64,000 nucleotides of DNA, from the NCBI GenBank assembly GCA_001599595.1, contig BCHH01000017.1, positions 139,054 to 203,053 of the forward strand, in the 5' to 3' direction. Position 1 is the first letter of the stretch. Each line of letters begins with the position of its first letter. Made by a program: the position numbers and the translations under genes. Below are positions 41,879 to 53,762 of the stretch, in pieces. The notes under the pieces are model-generated. The model ran no database searches. It had not been told where the DNA came from and saw only the letters and a list, made by a program, of their open reading frames with translations. Source of the DNA: Beverwykella pulmonaria. Lineage: Eukaryota > Ascomycota > Dothideomycetes > Pleosporales > Melanommataceae.

Positions 41879-43437
41879 ATGGGCGACATTTTGTTCGCAA
41901 AGTATCCGGATCTCCAGCTGTCGCAGCACATCTTTCAGCTCACGAATCCCGCGGCCACCAAATCCACCAAGCAAGCTTCCCTCAAGTCACTTCAGGATGC
42001 CATCAGCGAACACAAGATGGCACCGCTATACCGGCATCTTGCCCACCCGGTAGACGGCGTCCTGAATACACCAGGCGAAGGCACGTCACAGCTGCCAACC
42101 AGCCACCGAAGACCATCCAGCGCCTCAACCCTGCTTGCTACCAAGAACCCGACTTTGGAGGTGCCGCTGTCATGGGATGAGAAGCTGTACGAGAGCCTAA
42201 AGGCAGAGAACGAAAAGGAACTCGAGGCCATCCAGAAGGAGGAGGACGAGGCGGCAGAGAAAGCGGGAGAGACGGAGGTGCAGGCGGCACGCGGCAAGCG
42301 GGCCGAGCTCTATACTCGCATCGGAGACAAGGTATGATATTTGAAACTTGTGGCTATATGATATGGCTGACAATGACGCGTAGGAGAAAGCCATCGCCAG
42401 CTTCGAGGCCGTCTTCGAGAAGACGGGCATTTTAGGCACCAAAATCGACCTTGTCCTCGCCATAATACGAGTCGGTCTCTTTTTCGGAGACAAGATACTG
42501 GTCAAGAAGACGGTCGATCGAGCAGGTGTCTTAGTGGATAGTGGTGGTGACTGGGATCGCCGCAACCGGCTCAAGGCATACCAGGGACTGCATCTTCTGA
42601 CGATTCGATCGCACGCCCTGGCCGCCCCTCTTCTCCTCGACAGTCTTTCTACATTCACGAGTTACGAGTTGTGCAACTACTCATCACTCGTCGTTTACGC
42701 CATTCTTGCCGGCTCCGTGTCCCTAAAGCGGGTCGACTTCAAGTCCAAGGTCGTAGATGCGCCGGAAATCAAAGCGATTGTGGGCGATGCAGACGACAAG
42801 CTTGCAGCGATTACAGGCCAAACCTCGGCCGGACCTGCTGCGGGCGATGAAGAGATGGCGGACGCGTCTGGCTCTACAGCAACACCTGCGCCAGCTGCTG
42901 TGAACTTGACGACTCTGGGTGTGCAGCAAGATGCAGAGGTGGCTATCGACTTCAGCCCGCTAGCTAAGTTGGTCAAGAGTCTATACGAGGGAGATTACAA
43001 GAACTTCTTCGGCGCTCTATCACAGGTCGAGCTCAACTTCCTCAGCCAGGACCGTTACCTTCACGAGCACAAGGGATGGTATGTCCGGGAGATGCGTCTG
43101 CGAGGCTACCAACAGCTTCTTCAGTCGTACCGAGTGGTTGGCCTACCGAGCATGGCGGCTGACTTTGGGGTTACCATTGACTATCTGGACAAGTACGTTT
43201 CCCCCCAAAATTGGACACAAATGTATGATGTTAACAAGGCCTAGGGACCTCGCCAAATTCATCGCTGCTGACCGGATACCCTGCACGATCGACCGTGTCA
43301 AGGGCATCATCGAGACGAATCGGCCCGACGACAAGAATAAACAGTATGCGGATGTGGTGAAGCAAGGCGACCAGCTGATCACGAAGCTGCAGAAGTATGG
43401 ACAGTCGGTCAGGCTACGTGGGAGCGAGCGCGGATGA
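41879..43437 (+). CDS. RPN7: 26S proteasome regulatory subunit RPN7 (PSMD6)
   Basis: Exons 41879-42331, 42384-43192 and 43245-43437 give 484 aa; the open frame reaches upstream, but the ATG at 41879 begins MGDILFAKYPDLQLSQHIF, the conserved N-terminus. The helical-repeat region (RAELYTRIGDKEKAIASFE, DLVLAIIRVGLFFGD) is followed by the PCI domain (YKNFFGALSQVE, REMRLRGYQQLLQSYR, MAADFGVTIDYLDKDLAKFI). A disordered Ala/Gly/Thr insert of about 45 residues separates them. It is a lid subunit of the proteasome regulatory particle, in nucleus and cytosol. Normal length for filamentous fungi. Confidence 0.97.
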
Positions 43438-44278
43438 GTAGAGAGGTTGATGGGCGTCACTCTTGGTATCGTGTAGACATACTTTGCTTAGAAGGAGCTT
43501 CCGCTCTAATGAGAGGCAGAAAGCCATTCGAGAATATAGCCCTGTCCACTCTCTTGGCGCGTCCTCGAATTGACATGCCCACGGTGAAGATGTATGCGGC
43601 GTCACTGGATGCTCATGCTGATCTACTTAAGGCGCAGCGGTGTCGGGCGGACCAAGACTCATCGTTCCCCGGCGGGGTGAGAGAGCACGGAGGCATGCGC
43701 GACTTCCTCGCGGTTGAGCTGCGTGGGCGCGCTTTGCTTTTATACAAGGCTCGATCATCCCTCCATCTCCTATCTCTTCCCACGCAAAAATATCCAATCT
43801 CGTTACGAAGCTCCCTCGTCCCCCTCCGCATTCACCACGCCCGAGCCCGAGCCCGAGCCGCGGGCGGCGAGTGGGTGAGCAGATTCCGGGGCGATAAGCT
43901 CGCCAAACATGCGGCCCTCATCGGCTCGCTGGTGCCAGTCACCTGTCGGTCTGGTCAGGCCATGGCTCGCCAGACCATCGAAAAATGCTGCACGGCGGGC
44001 ATGGACGTCGCGCGGCGTGGGCGCCAGAGGTATTTGATCCCGCTGCCCAGACGATGTTTGTTGCTGGACGCCAGAATCCCCCGGCCCTTCATCGTAGTGG
44101 GGCACGCGTGCATGCGTGAGTAAAAAAATATTGCCTCAACACCACGCCTTTGCAAAAAGCAATTGTAGTTCTTTGAGATATACTAAATCCGTTCTTCTTT
44201 GCTTCAAGCTATAGCCTCTCACTCACCTCTTGTGCTCATCCAGCTTCGCTTCCATTACTATCTCTCCACAACCGCACC
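43438..44278. other. Spacer, no gene supported
   Basis: A 229-codon frame beginning at 43434 overlaps the end of RPN7 and lacks family features. A GAGCCC repeat (43845-43860) lies inside. The alanine aminotransferase promoter is at the right end. Confidence 0.45.
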
Positions 44279-45847
44279 ATGTCGACCTCCGAACCCCGCC
44301 GCGCCCTCAACATCGACAACATCAACCCGCACGTAAAGGCTGCCCAATATGCCGTCCGCGGTGAACTAGCCGTCCGCTCTGAGGAGTACCGCGCAACTTT
44401 GGCGAAAGGAGAGGCAAAGGGCCTGCCTTTCGATACGGTCATTGCGGCGAACATTGGCAACCCCCAGCAGCTGGACCAGAAGCCTATCACCTTCTTCCGC
44501 CAGGTCGCCAGTTTGCTCGAGAACCCCCTCCTTCTAGAGCATGAGGATGTCCTTATCAACAGCCTCGGGTACAAGTCAGATGTCATTGCGCGTGCCAAGT
44601 GGTTACTGAAGGAGGTCAAGAGTGTGGGAGCATACAGCCAGAGCCAGGGTGCGCCAGGTATCCGGGAGAGCGTTGCAAAGTTCATTGAGCGTATGTCTGG
44701 CATTTCTCTCTAGTCATTGGACTCGCTGACCCAAGTAGGACGTGACGGTTACCCCGCAAACCCCAAAGACATCTACCTCAGCAACGGAGCATCCTCCGGC
44801 GTAAACACCCTCCTCCACATCATCTCCGCGAAGCCTGAGACCGGCATACTCGTCCCCATCCCTCAATATCCCCTCTACACTGCCACCCTTTCGGTACTCG
44901 ATGCTCGATGTGTGCCATACTACCTGGAAGAGAGCAAGCACTGGGGAACAAACCTCGAGGCCATTCAAGAGGCATATGACAAGGCTGTCGCAGAAGGCAC
45001 AGATGTGAAGGCAATTGTCATTATCAACCCAGGCAATCCGACTGGCGCCAGTTTGTCTGCGGAAGACATCAAGGCCGTCCTCCAATTTGCAGCCGAGAAG
45101 AGCTTGGTGGTCATTGCTGATGAGGTATACCAGACGAATGTCTTCATTGGCAAGTTCATCTCCTTCAAGCAGGCTCTTCGAGATTTGCAGAAAGAGAGCC
45201 CCGGAAAGTACGAATCCCTCGAGTTGGCATCACTCCACAGTATCTCCAAGGGCATGGTCGGAGAGTGTGGACACCGTGGTGGGTATTTTGAACTTGTCAA
45301 TTTCGACCCCAAGGTTGCGGCAGAGATCTACAAGTTCATCAGCATCCAACTTTGCCCGCCCGTTCTTGGCCAGTGCATCGTCGAGCTCATGGTCAACCCA
45401 CCGAAGGAGGGCGAGCCGAGTTATGAGCTTTACAACCACGAATTCAATGGTATCTTTCAGGGCCTGAGGGAGCGCGCCTATGCACTGTACGAGGCTTTTA
45501 AGCAGATGGAGGGCGTAGTGATTCAGGAACCTCAGGTATGTCACTAATCTTCTCTCCAAGCTTTCTGCATAGTCTGACACAAAAGATAGGGCTCCATGTA
45601 CCTCTTCCCGACCATCACTCTCCCTGCAAAGGCCGTTGAGCAGGCCAAGAAGGAGGGCCGTAAGCCCGACGAGTTTTACTGTTTCCGTCTGCTCGATGCA
45701 ACGGGCGTCTGTGTCGTCCCTGGATCTGGCTTCGGCCAAAAGGAGGGCACATTACATTTCCGCACTACTTTCCTCGCCCCCGGCACAGAGTGGACAGGTA
45801 GGATCGTCAAGTTCCACAAGGACTTCATGGACGAGTTCAGGGAGTAG
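44279..45847 (+). CDS. Alanine aminotransferase
   Basis: Exons 44279-44690, 44739-45535 and 45590-45847 give 488 aa. The class I aminotransferase order is clear: INPHVKAAQYAVRGELAVR near the start, IAANIGNPQQL, YSQSQGAPGIRESVAKFIERRDG, LSNGASSG (cofactor phosphate cup), PQYPLY, INPGNPTGA, ADEVYQ, and SISKG with the PLP lysine at about 308, then ECGHRGGY, typical of alanine aminotransferases. The C-terminus carries GFGQKEGTLHFRTT. It converts alanine and 2-oxoglutarate to pyruvate and glutamate. No mitochondrial presequence is seen, so the cytosolic form is likely. Confidence 0.95.
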
Positions 45848-46393
45848 GTTAGGTTCGATGCATATGAAATGGCTGAAAAGTGGAGGATGGAATTGTGTAT
45901 GGAACTGGATGCGAACTGGATATCTAGGAACGGAATTTTGCGATTATTTATGCCTGGGAACACCTGCGCTTCACAGTAGCTGATTGAAATTATGTGGAGG
46001 TTGGCTGTTGCAAGCCGTCTTACCATCTCACCTTTCAACCTTTAGTTTTCAACACCAAGCTCCACCCGCACAAAAGAATGCCAACAGTGCAACACGCCAC
46101 TTTCTCCAATGCGCGGATATGGCGGTACCTGCTAAATTCGGCAATAGTCCATCAAGACTGTTCCAGATGCTAGACCATATGCCAGGCGAGGCGCTAACGA
46201 TACGAACTATGCGATCTAAGAACTAGCCCTCTAACTTACCCCTCTACCTGAAGATTAGTGCAAGAGTACTGTTCCTGGCCCCTTCTAATCGCATCGTTCC
46301 CAGCTGCTCGGGTCGCAATTGAACCTGCCACTGCATAGCTCAGGTCCCAAAAAGCTGAATTGCATACCTGCTAGTCTAGAGAGCGAAGCTTCA
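45848..46393. other. Spacer, no gene supported
   Basis: 3' region of the aminotransferase and promoter of the monooxygenase. Nothing else recognised. Confidence 0.45.
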
Positions 46394-47829
46394 ATGGCAC
46401 CGCCAACTAAGAAGGAGCTTCATACGCTCATCATTGGGGCAGGTAAGGTCTCGCGGTCCTAGTAGTGCGCTTCGGAAAGCTGATGGGAAGTAGGGACCTC
46501 GGGGTTGCTTGTTGCGCAGGGCTTGAGAAAGGTATACAATTTACGACCCTAAACTCCAACTCCATCACTCAATTGCACAAACAATGTCTCTAACAAATCC
46601 CAGGCCGGCCTCCCCTACACAATCTTTGAACAAGAAACGCTCCAAACGTACCAGACGCGTCCTCGCGAATGGGGTATGACCCTGCACTGGGGTTCTACAC
46701 ATATCTCCTCCTGTCTGCCCGCAGACCTCGTTGCGCGTCTCCCAGAAGCCTACGCCGATCCTAATATCTCACCCGACGCGGTCACGGGGTTACCGATATA
46801 CAATGGGAAGACGGGAGAATTGATCATGGAGATGAAGGCCGAAAAACCGTGTAGAGTGAGCCGGAAGAAGCTGAGGAATCTGTTTGCTGAGGGCTTGCAG
46901 ATACAATATGGGAAGGAGTTCGAGGCAATGCAAGAGGGGAGCGACGGGAAGGTAGTTGTGAAGTTCAAGGATGGTACAGAAGTCGAGGGGGATATAGTGG
47001 TGGGTTGCGACGGCGCGAGGAGTAGAGCCAGAGAAGAGATCTGCGGGGCCGAGGACGCAGAGCTTACAACGGCGCCGCTGAGTATGTTCAACTTTACGAC
47101 GCAGTTCGAGGCAGAGCAAGCGGTGTACATTAGGAGTTGGAATCCGCTGTTTATCACGAGCATACATCCGGATAATGGGATCATGTTCTGGTTATCGAGT
47201 ACGTCCCCTACCTCATCAACCCCTGTTTCCAGACTCTCGCAGCTAACGTTCCTGTGCGAATAGTCCAAGACGTACCAGACCCCTCCGACGCCTCAACATG
47301 GACCTTCCAAATCCTCGTGTCTTGGATCAACAATCTGCTCCCCGCTTCCGAAGACAACTACGCCGGACGCCTCGCCTTCCTCAAAGCCCGCGCAGAAGAA
47401 TGGGCCGAGCCTTGGCGCTCGGCAGGCCGCTGGCTCCCTTCCACCACCAAGATACCACTTGATCAAGGCACCTACTGGGGGAAAGCAAAGAAGTGGGATA
47501 ATCGAGGCGGAAAAATGACGCTATGTGGCGATGCGGCGCATCCTATGACACCACATCGTGGCCAGGGGCTGAATAATGCGCTGCAGGATGCGTCGAATTT
47601 CGTCGCTGCTGTTGTGGAAGCGGCGAGTGGGAAGACTGCGTTGAGGGAGGCGATTGAGGCATATGACAAGGAGGTGCTGGAGAGAGGGACGCTGGAGATG
47701 CAGATCAGTCTCAAGCAGACAATGTTTATCCATAATTGGGAGACGTTGATGCAGAGTCCGATGGTCAAGATGGGGATGCATCAGGCGAAGAAGGAGGTAG
47801 AGAGCGAGGAAAAGGGAGAAAGCGACTGA
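46394..47829 (+). CDS. FAD-dependent monooxygenase (PF01494 type)
   Basis: Exons 46394-46442, 46494-46531 (38 nt), 46604-47198 and 47264-47829 give 415 aa. Splicing assembles the dinucleotide motif LIIGAGTSG at 12-20 over the first intron. Later motifs of the group are VVGCDGARSRAR (DG motif) and the FAD-ribityl GDAAHPMTPHRGQGLNNALQDA. There is no signal peptide or membrane helix. Such flavoproteins hydroxylate aromatic or polyketide-type rings with NADPH and oxygen; the substrate is unknown. It is the first of three plus-strand enzyme genes with the methyltransferase and VOC protein. Confidence 0.9.
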
Positions 47830-48712
47830 GAATACCGGGGCAGGTGTGGAAGAGGCCACTGTATCATAGAGATCATAGGGATGGAAGTGTTGTGCTCTTG
47901 GAAATGTTCAGATCTTTCTGGAGAGTTATTTTGCGTGCCTTGGGTAGTTCGCTAGCTGAAAGCGTTCCTGCATGGTCATGTAACACAAACATAACGACAC
48001 ATGAACTCTTGACTATTCTCCCTTTACTCATATTCCCGCTCATTATCCTGGAAATTATTGTAATTGCAAAAGCACTGCCAAAATGTATCTACCTTCGTTT
48101 TCTTGTGCACGGATCGATACCTGTAATTCATATTTCCGCATCATGGCGTTTCTTGGCCACGGCTTGTGGCTGTCCTGCCCAGGCTTTTTTTTTTTTTTTT
48201 GAGCCATTCCAATTCCCTCAATCAATAATTCCGAGGTCCCTGCTTTTACCCCATCCATCTGGACCCCAAGTTCTCGGTACCAAGCCGTCGAATTCTCACG
48301 TCACTCGATTACATCTTCAACTTCAACTCCAGTTCCCCTCTCGAACCCACTCTTGACCTCTCACTTGCAAGGTTGGATCAGATACTCCTCGGCGGTCCCG
48401 CCCGAATATCGCAACCCCACCTCTCCATCACTCTCCATTGGCGATAAGAGCGCGGCTAGAGGACTAGCGCGGCTAGGTGACTAGCGCGGGCCGTTAACCA
48501 CAGGCCGCGAGTCGGCCACAACATTTGCGTTGCGGGGGCGGGTGCCGCGCTACTGAAGCCGTTGCGGCACATGTCCCCTTGTATATACTTGCCAACTGCC
48601 GACGATTGTGTACAGGATTTCGACCTTTGCGGTATACGAACGAACGCAAAAACGGGCAAACAGCTTTCGAAATTGGGTGACAAGTGAACGGACTTGACAA
48701 GAGAAAGGAAGC
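47830..48712. other. Spacer with poly-T tract and 17-bp tandem repeat
   Basis: It contains a run of 16 T at 48185-48200 and a 17-bp tandem repeat at 48449-48490. No gene is supported. The last 200 bp form the methyltransferase promoter. Confidence 0.45.
48449..48490. repeat. 17-bp tandem repeat (about 2.5 copies)
   Basis: The unit begins AGCGCGGCTAG and ends GACT (48449-48465, 48466-48482, then a partial copy). It lies about 225-265 bp upstream of the methyltransferase start codon. Confidence 0.7.
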
Positions 48713-50408
48713 ATGAGTTCTAGCGAGAGCGACGCGCTACCCGTGCCCCAGGGCCAGAATCTGGATGTGGTGAGTAACAGAGGAGAGGGGGGAGAGTGCA
48801 GGGTATGCGGATAGGGGGCTAATGTAGCGTAGTGGGAGAGTCAGTCGGATGCCGGGGATTCGGCTTATGGGGATTTGTATGTGTGATTTTTAGTATTCGA
48901 GTGTTGTGCTCGTAATCTTGTTCGTGGTTTGAGTATTGTCTAAGAGTGAGGAGGTAATGGTCAGCATAGGGTGTCAGAAACCGCATCCATAACATCGAGT
49001 ATCCTCGCTGGACAATACGAGAATGGAAGGAGGTACCATGCGGTAAGCCCTCAACCTCCTATTCCTCCAAACGACCAGTGCTAATCATATATCTACGCAG
49101 TATCAAAGCGGGAGTAAGACACTCCTCCACCCACCCGACTTGGTGCCATCTACTAATCCCGGCGGATAGAATACATGTTCCCCGATGATGAACAGGAACA
49201 AGACCGGTGAGTTCATAGACATGAAACTGTCGTTCCATGATTAAGGACTGATTGAATGGTCTGCAGGCTGGACATCAAATATGCATCGCTGAACTTGATC
49301 ATGGGCGGTAAGGTCTGCTTCGCTCCGATCCTAGACCCGCAGCAAATTTTAGATATTGGTACTGGAACGGGAATATGGGCCATTGATGCTGGCGAGGAAT
49401 ACCCAGGGGCTACGAGTAAGCGTCCAGTTCCTCATTCGTGCCGGCTCAACTTCGGCTCTGGGTATTAATGAGAGCTAAATGCGATGCAGTCACGGCAACG
49501 GATCTAAGTCCCATACAACCTACATGGTAGGTCACTACGTTGTCTCTGAAAGTTATGTGCTTATGTAGGGCTTTGCAGGGTTCCACCGAACGTGAAGTTT
49601 GAAATCGACGATGCAGAGCAGCCATGGACTTGGAGCGAGAACTTCTTCGACCTGATACATATGCGTACCATGACGGGCTGCATACGAAATTGGGATCAGT
49701 TATTTGAGCAGGCTTTCCGGTATGTCGTCCCTCCTCCACTTTCCATGCCTTCAATTTCCCATCACGCTACCATCTTTGCCTCCCGTTCCCTCGACTCTTT
49801 ACTCAACTGTTGATTTCGACAGCCACACCAAACCCGGCGGCTACATTGAGCTCCAAGAAATGGACTACATGGGCGTGATCCAACCAACCTCCAAAAACCC
49901 AGGAACATCCTTTATGCAATGGTGCGTGTCGCAAGGCGAAGCCGCGATCAAAGCCGGCCTGTCCCTACGCACCAATGGCCCACTCCTGTCTTCGTACCTC
50001 GAGAAAGCTGGCTTCGTCGACATCACTGTGCTCGAATTTCGACTACCGATTGGACCCTGGGCGGCGAAGAAAAGGCTGAGGGATGCGGGGCTGTTGCAGT
50101 TGAGTGCCATGTTGGATGGAATTGAGGGGTTGAGCTTGAGATTGTTTACTTTCTACGCGGAGTGGACGTTGGATGAGCTGAAGATTCTGTTGGCGAAGGT
50201 TAGGGCCGAGTTGAAGGATAAGGATTGTCATGCTTATTGGCCTGTGTAAGTCACTGTTCTCTTTTCTTATGTTTTGGAGGGATAGGTGAGGTGAGACGAG
50301 AGGAGACGGATATTTATTGGGACTGGAAGAGAATATGAATTGCTGACTCGTGATAGATATGTGGTGCATGGAAGAAAACCAGGCGGTCCATCGACGGCAT
50401 CTGAATAG
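48713..50408 (+). CDS. LaeA-like SAM-dependent methyltransferase, ten exons
   Basis: Exons 48713-48769, 48833-48876, 48970-49042, 49101-49113 (13 nt), 49170-49206, 49267-49415, 49490-49526, 49579-49719, 49823-50245 and 50357-50408 give 341 aa in consistent phase. The N-terminal part reads YENGRRYHAYQSGKYMFPNDE-like (Asp in place of Asn), the hallmark of the LaeA/TdiE-type Methyltransf_23 proteins. Next come DIKYASLNLIMGG, motif I ILDIGTGTGIWAID (103-110 core), FDLIHMRTMTG, and TKPGGYIELQEMDY. Members are either secondary-metabolite methyltransferases or regulators. True LaeA is longer at the N-terminus, so an enzyme role is as likely. Nine introns in 1.7 kb is high for this window. Confidence 0.9.
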
Positions 50409-51293
50409 GTGAATTTAGGATTCCGACAAGAGAGGATTCAGCACACTGTAGTCAGGGAAGCAGTGCAATGCTGTATCTCAATGCCCACAAAAGCCTTCGA
50501 CACGCTAACTGATCCGAGGAAGTCTTTCTTCTCTTTAATTATATTTTCCGCTTCCCCATTTCATTTCTGCTCTGCTGACATTTATTTCCCTTTCTGTCAT
50601 CTTCTTAGTTATGTCCTTGGCTCCAAAATTGCAAGGTTAACACCCCTCATCAACTTAGGAACCCATTGAACACCTTGCAAATGAAATGTCGCCGGGAGCC
50701 GGCACTTCGTGATCCGGTAGATTTATAATATCACGTGACGTCCCTTCTTATTGACAAAAGTGCGAGTACATGGGTGAAAGAAGCTGTATAGTACTGTACA
50801 TTTTTCAGGCGTAGTACGACTGATTAATATGGCCTTTAGTTGGCACTGTATTCAATGCTTGGCGGCCCGATTGGAAATTCAATAGCTAGCACGAAACAGC
50901 CGCAAGAAAATCTTGAACATTTACATGATACGTTACCAAAACCTCGTACGTACGTACGGAGATGTGAGTGTAAAGCCGTATAAGGGTGTATGTAGACCCG
51001 GATTGGACGAGTGGCCGTTTGGATCTGAGTATTAGGGCGCAACAGCGAGGTGGGAGCCGGGACCTTGTAAGTCCGAGACTGCGAATCTCCACCTCTGAAG
51101 AGCCGACGGAATGGCGTCTGGGGGAATCTACAAGTGGAGAAGCATCCTTTGATGGGCAGGGCAGGTATATAAGGTGCAAGTTCATTTCTCTACAAACATT
51201 TGCCACCATCACAAACAAATCCATTGCACTCCCTACACCCTTTTTCACAACCACACCCACAACAGAAGAAACATAGTAATAAACACAGACATC
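50409..51293. promoter_or_regulatory. Promoter region of the VOC gene, with TACGTACG block
   Basis: A TATATAAG element lies at 51166-51173, about 120 bp before the ATG. A TACGTACGTACGG block at 50945-50958 matches the palindromic core of the 4.4-6.5 kb foldback element. No gene is supported elsewhere. Confidence 0.5.
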
Positions 51294-51908
51294 ATGGTCG
51301 CTTCAATTCCCACATTCGAATCTCTAGGAGACAAGCCTGCTGTGGCGCCGCCATCAACCCTCGCCCACATCGTGCTCCAAACTCCTCAGCTCCCCGCCAT
51401 GCGCGACTTCTACTGCACCTTCCTAGGCGCACACGTCGTACACGAAGCTTCCTTCGGCACCTTCCTAACCTACGACTCGGAGCACCACCGCATCGCTCTA
51501 ATCTCGCTCTCCAGCATCGTCCCCAAAGTCCCCGAAGCTGCTGGTCTCCAACACATCGCCTTCACATTCTCCTCGCTCCCCGTCCTGCTCACCGCATATT
51601 TACAACGTAAGAAACACGGTATTGAACCGCATTTATGCGTCAATCATGGCCCTACAACGAGTATCTACTACAAAGACCCAGATGGGAATATGCTCGAGAC
51701 ACAGGTTGATAATTTTGAGACAAACGAGGAGGCGATCAAGTATATGCAGACGGAGACGTTTGCGAAGAATACGATTGGTGTTGCTTTTAGGCCGGATGAG
51801 TGGATTGAGAGGTTGAGGGGGGGCGTACAAGAGGAGATATTGAAGAAGAGGGATGATGGACAGAGCTGGGGTGTTTTGACGCCAGATATAATTGATGGTT
51901 TAATGTAG
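51294..51908 (+). CDS. VOC/glyoxalase-fold dioxygenase-like protein
   Basis: One exon of 204 aa. The frame is open upstream, but the first ATG that fits the fold is at 51294, 120 bp after a TATA box. Vicinal-oxygen-chelate features: LAHIVLQTPQLPAMRDFYCTFLGAHVV at the N-terminus with the first metal His, LQHIAFTF with the second His, and DPDGNMLETQVD with the Glu ligand. The three metal ligands are therefore intact. Similar fungal proteins are annotated as biphenyl-2,3-diol dioxygenase-like or glyoxalase-like; the true substrate is unknown. The C-terminal 50 residues are an added helical tail. Confidence 0.88.
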   Translation: MVASIPTFESLGDKPAVAPPSTLAHIVLQTPQLPAMRDFYCTFLGAHVVHEASFGTFLTYDSEHHRIALISLSSIVPKVPEAAGLQHIAFTFSSLPVLLTAYLQRKKHGIEPHLCVNHGPTTSIYYKDPDGNMLETQVDNFETNEEAIKYMQTETFAKNTIGVAFRPDEWIERLRGGVQEEILKKRDDGQSWGVLTPDIIDGLM

Positions 51909-53020
51909 GGAGCGTCAAGTGGAATCCTATGCCCATCTTTTGCTTCATGTAGATGGGGACCGTAAATCTTAAGAACTTGGATTTTCCTGGATTGGATTTT
52001 TGTTCTTGGATATGAGTGATGGATAAGTGTAAAGGCATTGTCCGTTAAGGCTGATGGAAAGCAGTGCGAAACAACAATTCGACCAGTTTGGCATGTTAGT
52101 CTTATAAATTTAGCTTCGTTTTGGTTTTGATTAGATAGAGAGTGATAGAGCTTTGTTATCTTACACGTTTTCATTCGCTCTTTAAAACATTTTCGAGTCA
52201 TATTATAAGCCCTGTAGTCTCACTAGTTGTTTTCACTTGCCTCGTTTCACATTCATATACAGCTGGCATCGACATGGCTTTCCTCTCATTGGCACTGAAC
52301 TCGCTCTGCTCATCAACAAGCACGCCATTTCACAACCCCCTTCGCTCCCTACATGTCAGCCACATCTTCCTCGACGAATAAGCATGACGTCCAGCTCTTC
52401 CAACCGCAAAGCCACCGACAGATGAAATACAATCGAATGGGATTACTCTCTGTTCTATGTTACAACCCTAATCCTAATCGTTGTTCACAAAACATCGGCG
52501 ATTAGGGCAAAGAAAGCTCGCATCCACTGGCGTCGGCATTGTTCCAAACTAACTGCTAGCTACACGTGCTCTCTTGGCAAGTACTTGAACCATGTTGGCT
52601 GTTAACCATCTGATGTCGCCGGACCGAAGCCAAAGCCGAAGATGAAAATCCAGTTCCAAGGTTCTGGGCCCAGTCAATCCCCAACATAACTGATAGCACA
52701 GGTAGATGGAATGGAATTACAGAGAACTCAGACAATGCATAATTCTGTGCCGCAGAAGTCGGACTAGAAGATTATGTGTTGGGGAGCAAAATGAAAAGAG
52801 GATAGATTCAAAACTTCTGGGATCTTGTAAGTGATGTTTTGAGCCCGACTTGGATCTTATGACAGAAGTATGGAACATCTACACAGCTTCGCCGTCAGCG
52901 ATTTCGTAGATCCTATCGTCTCAAATCTAGCAACGTTCAGCACTGCGAACTTCAGCTTGCCGGAGGACATTCGCGTCAACAACCGGTATATATCTTCCAG
53001 GGAATCAGGTAACGAAGCTG
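51909..53020. other. Spacer, no gene supported
   Basis: No frame with protein character was seen. The left part is the VOC 3' region. Confidence 0.4.
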
Positions 53021-53220
53021 TTGGACTCACTCGTCGGTAACAAGTCCGTTGATGGACATGATTACTGTAGCGACTTCCAGTGGATCCTCCGCAGGAGGTT
53101 TAACAGGGTCATCACAGATACGCCGGATGTTTGGGCTGCAGAACTGGATAATCAGGGGAGAAGGAATGTGCAGAGGCTTTTAGCTGATGGCCAAACGGTG
53201 GAGAATAGGACAGTATAGGA
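53021..53220 (+). other. Coding-like fragment, unassigned
   Basis: A 65-codon frame reads DSLVGNKSVDGHDYCSDF then WILRRRFNRVITDTPDVWAAEL, with a normal amino-acid balance, and ends at TAG. It lacks a Met and no clear upstream exon completes it, although the frame stays open for about 90 bases upstream. It may be the last exon of an undetected gene or a relic. Confidence 0.25.
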
Positions 53221-53762
53221 GGAGACATGTAAAAGACTTGAACATAGGTACTCAGTAACGACCAACTCGGGGTGGCATATTACCGATCCATTTCAAATTG
53301 GATTACACGGTCCAATAGATATTTTGGAATCTTTTTGTGGCCCTCTCTTCTTTATTCATGATCGATTCAGGTAGGCCCCCAATGGCTGTGCCGCATAACG
53401 TAACGTAGCTTTGAATTGGAGTGCTAATATCGACGTGCAGAAGTATCGGCCAATCAATAGCTGCAGAAATGGAGGGGGTTTATGTTTTGAATACCAACGC
53501 CCACGCGGCGTTGCGGCGTTGCGGCGTTGAGGCATTGGGAGGGAGTGGCGGTGGTAAGCAAGGCGTTTCACCCATATGATATGTAAGGGCACTCTCCCTC
53601 TTGGTATGCTGAGATGTTTTTGTCCTGGCTTCTCTTTGTGTTTGCAAGTGGTCTATAGCATTATCCTTTTCTTCCTCTAGTGCACTTTTGTCCATATTCT
53701 GATATCCGCACGATCTTTGCTTTTATCTGCTGCTCACCATATTCGACAATCAATTAAACAGC
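53221..53762. other. Spacer with GCGGCGTT tandem repeat
   Basis: An 8-bp unit GCGGCGTT is repeated three times with one extra base at 53505-53529. The promoter of the membrane protein starting at 53763 lies at the right end. Confidence 0.45.

Noticed and set aside
43434..44123. 229-codon frame after RPN7
   Set aside because: It overlaps the RPN7 stop, is Arg-rich and lacks any motif; the opposite strand is equally open.
53505..53529. GCGGCGTT tandem repeat as a regulatory array
   Set aside because: Short simple-sequence repeat with no link to a promoter element.
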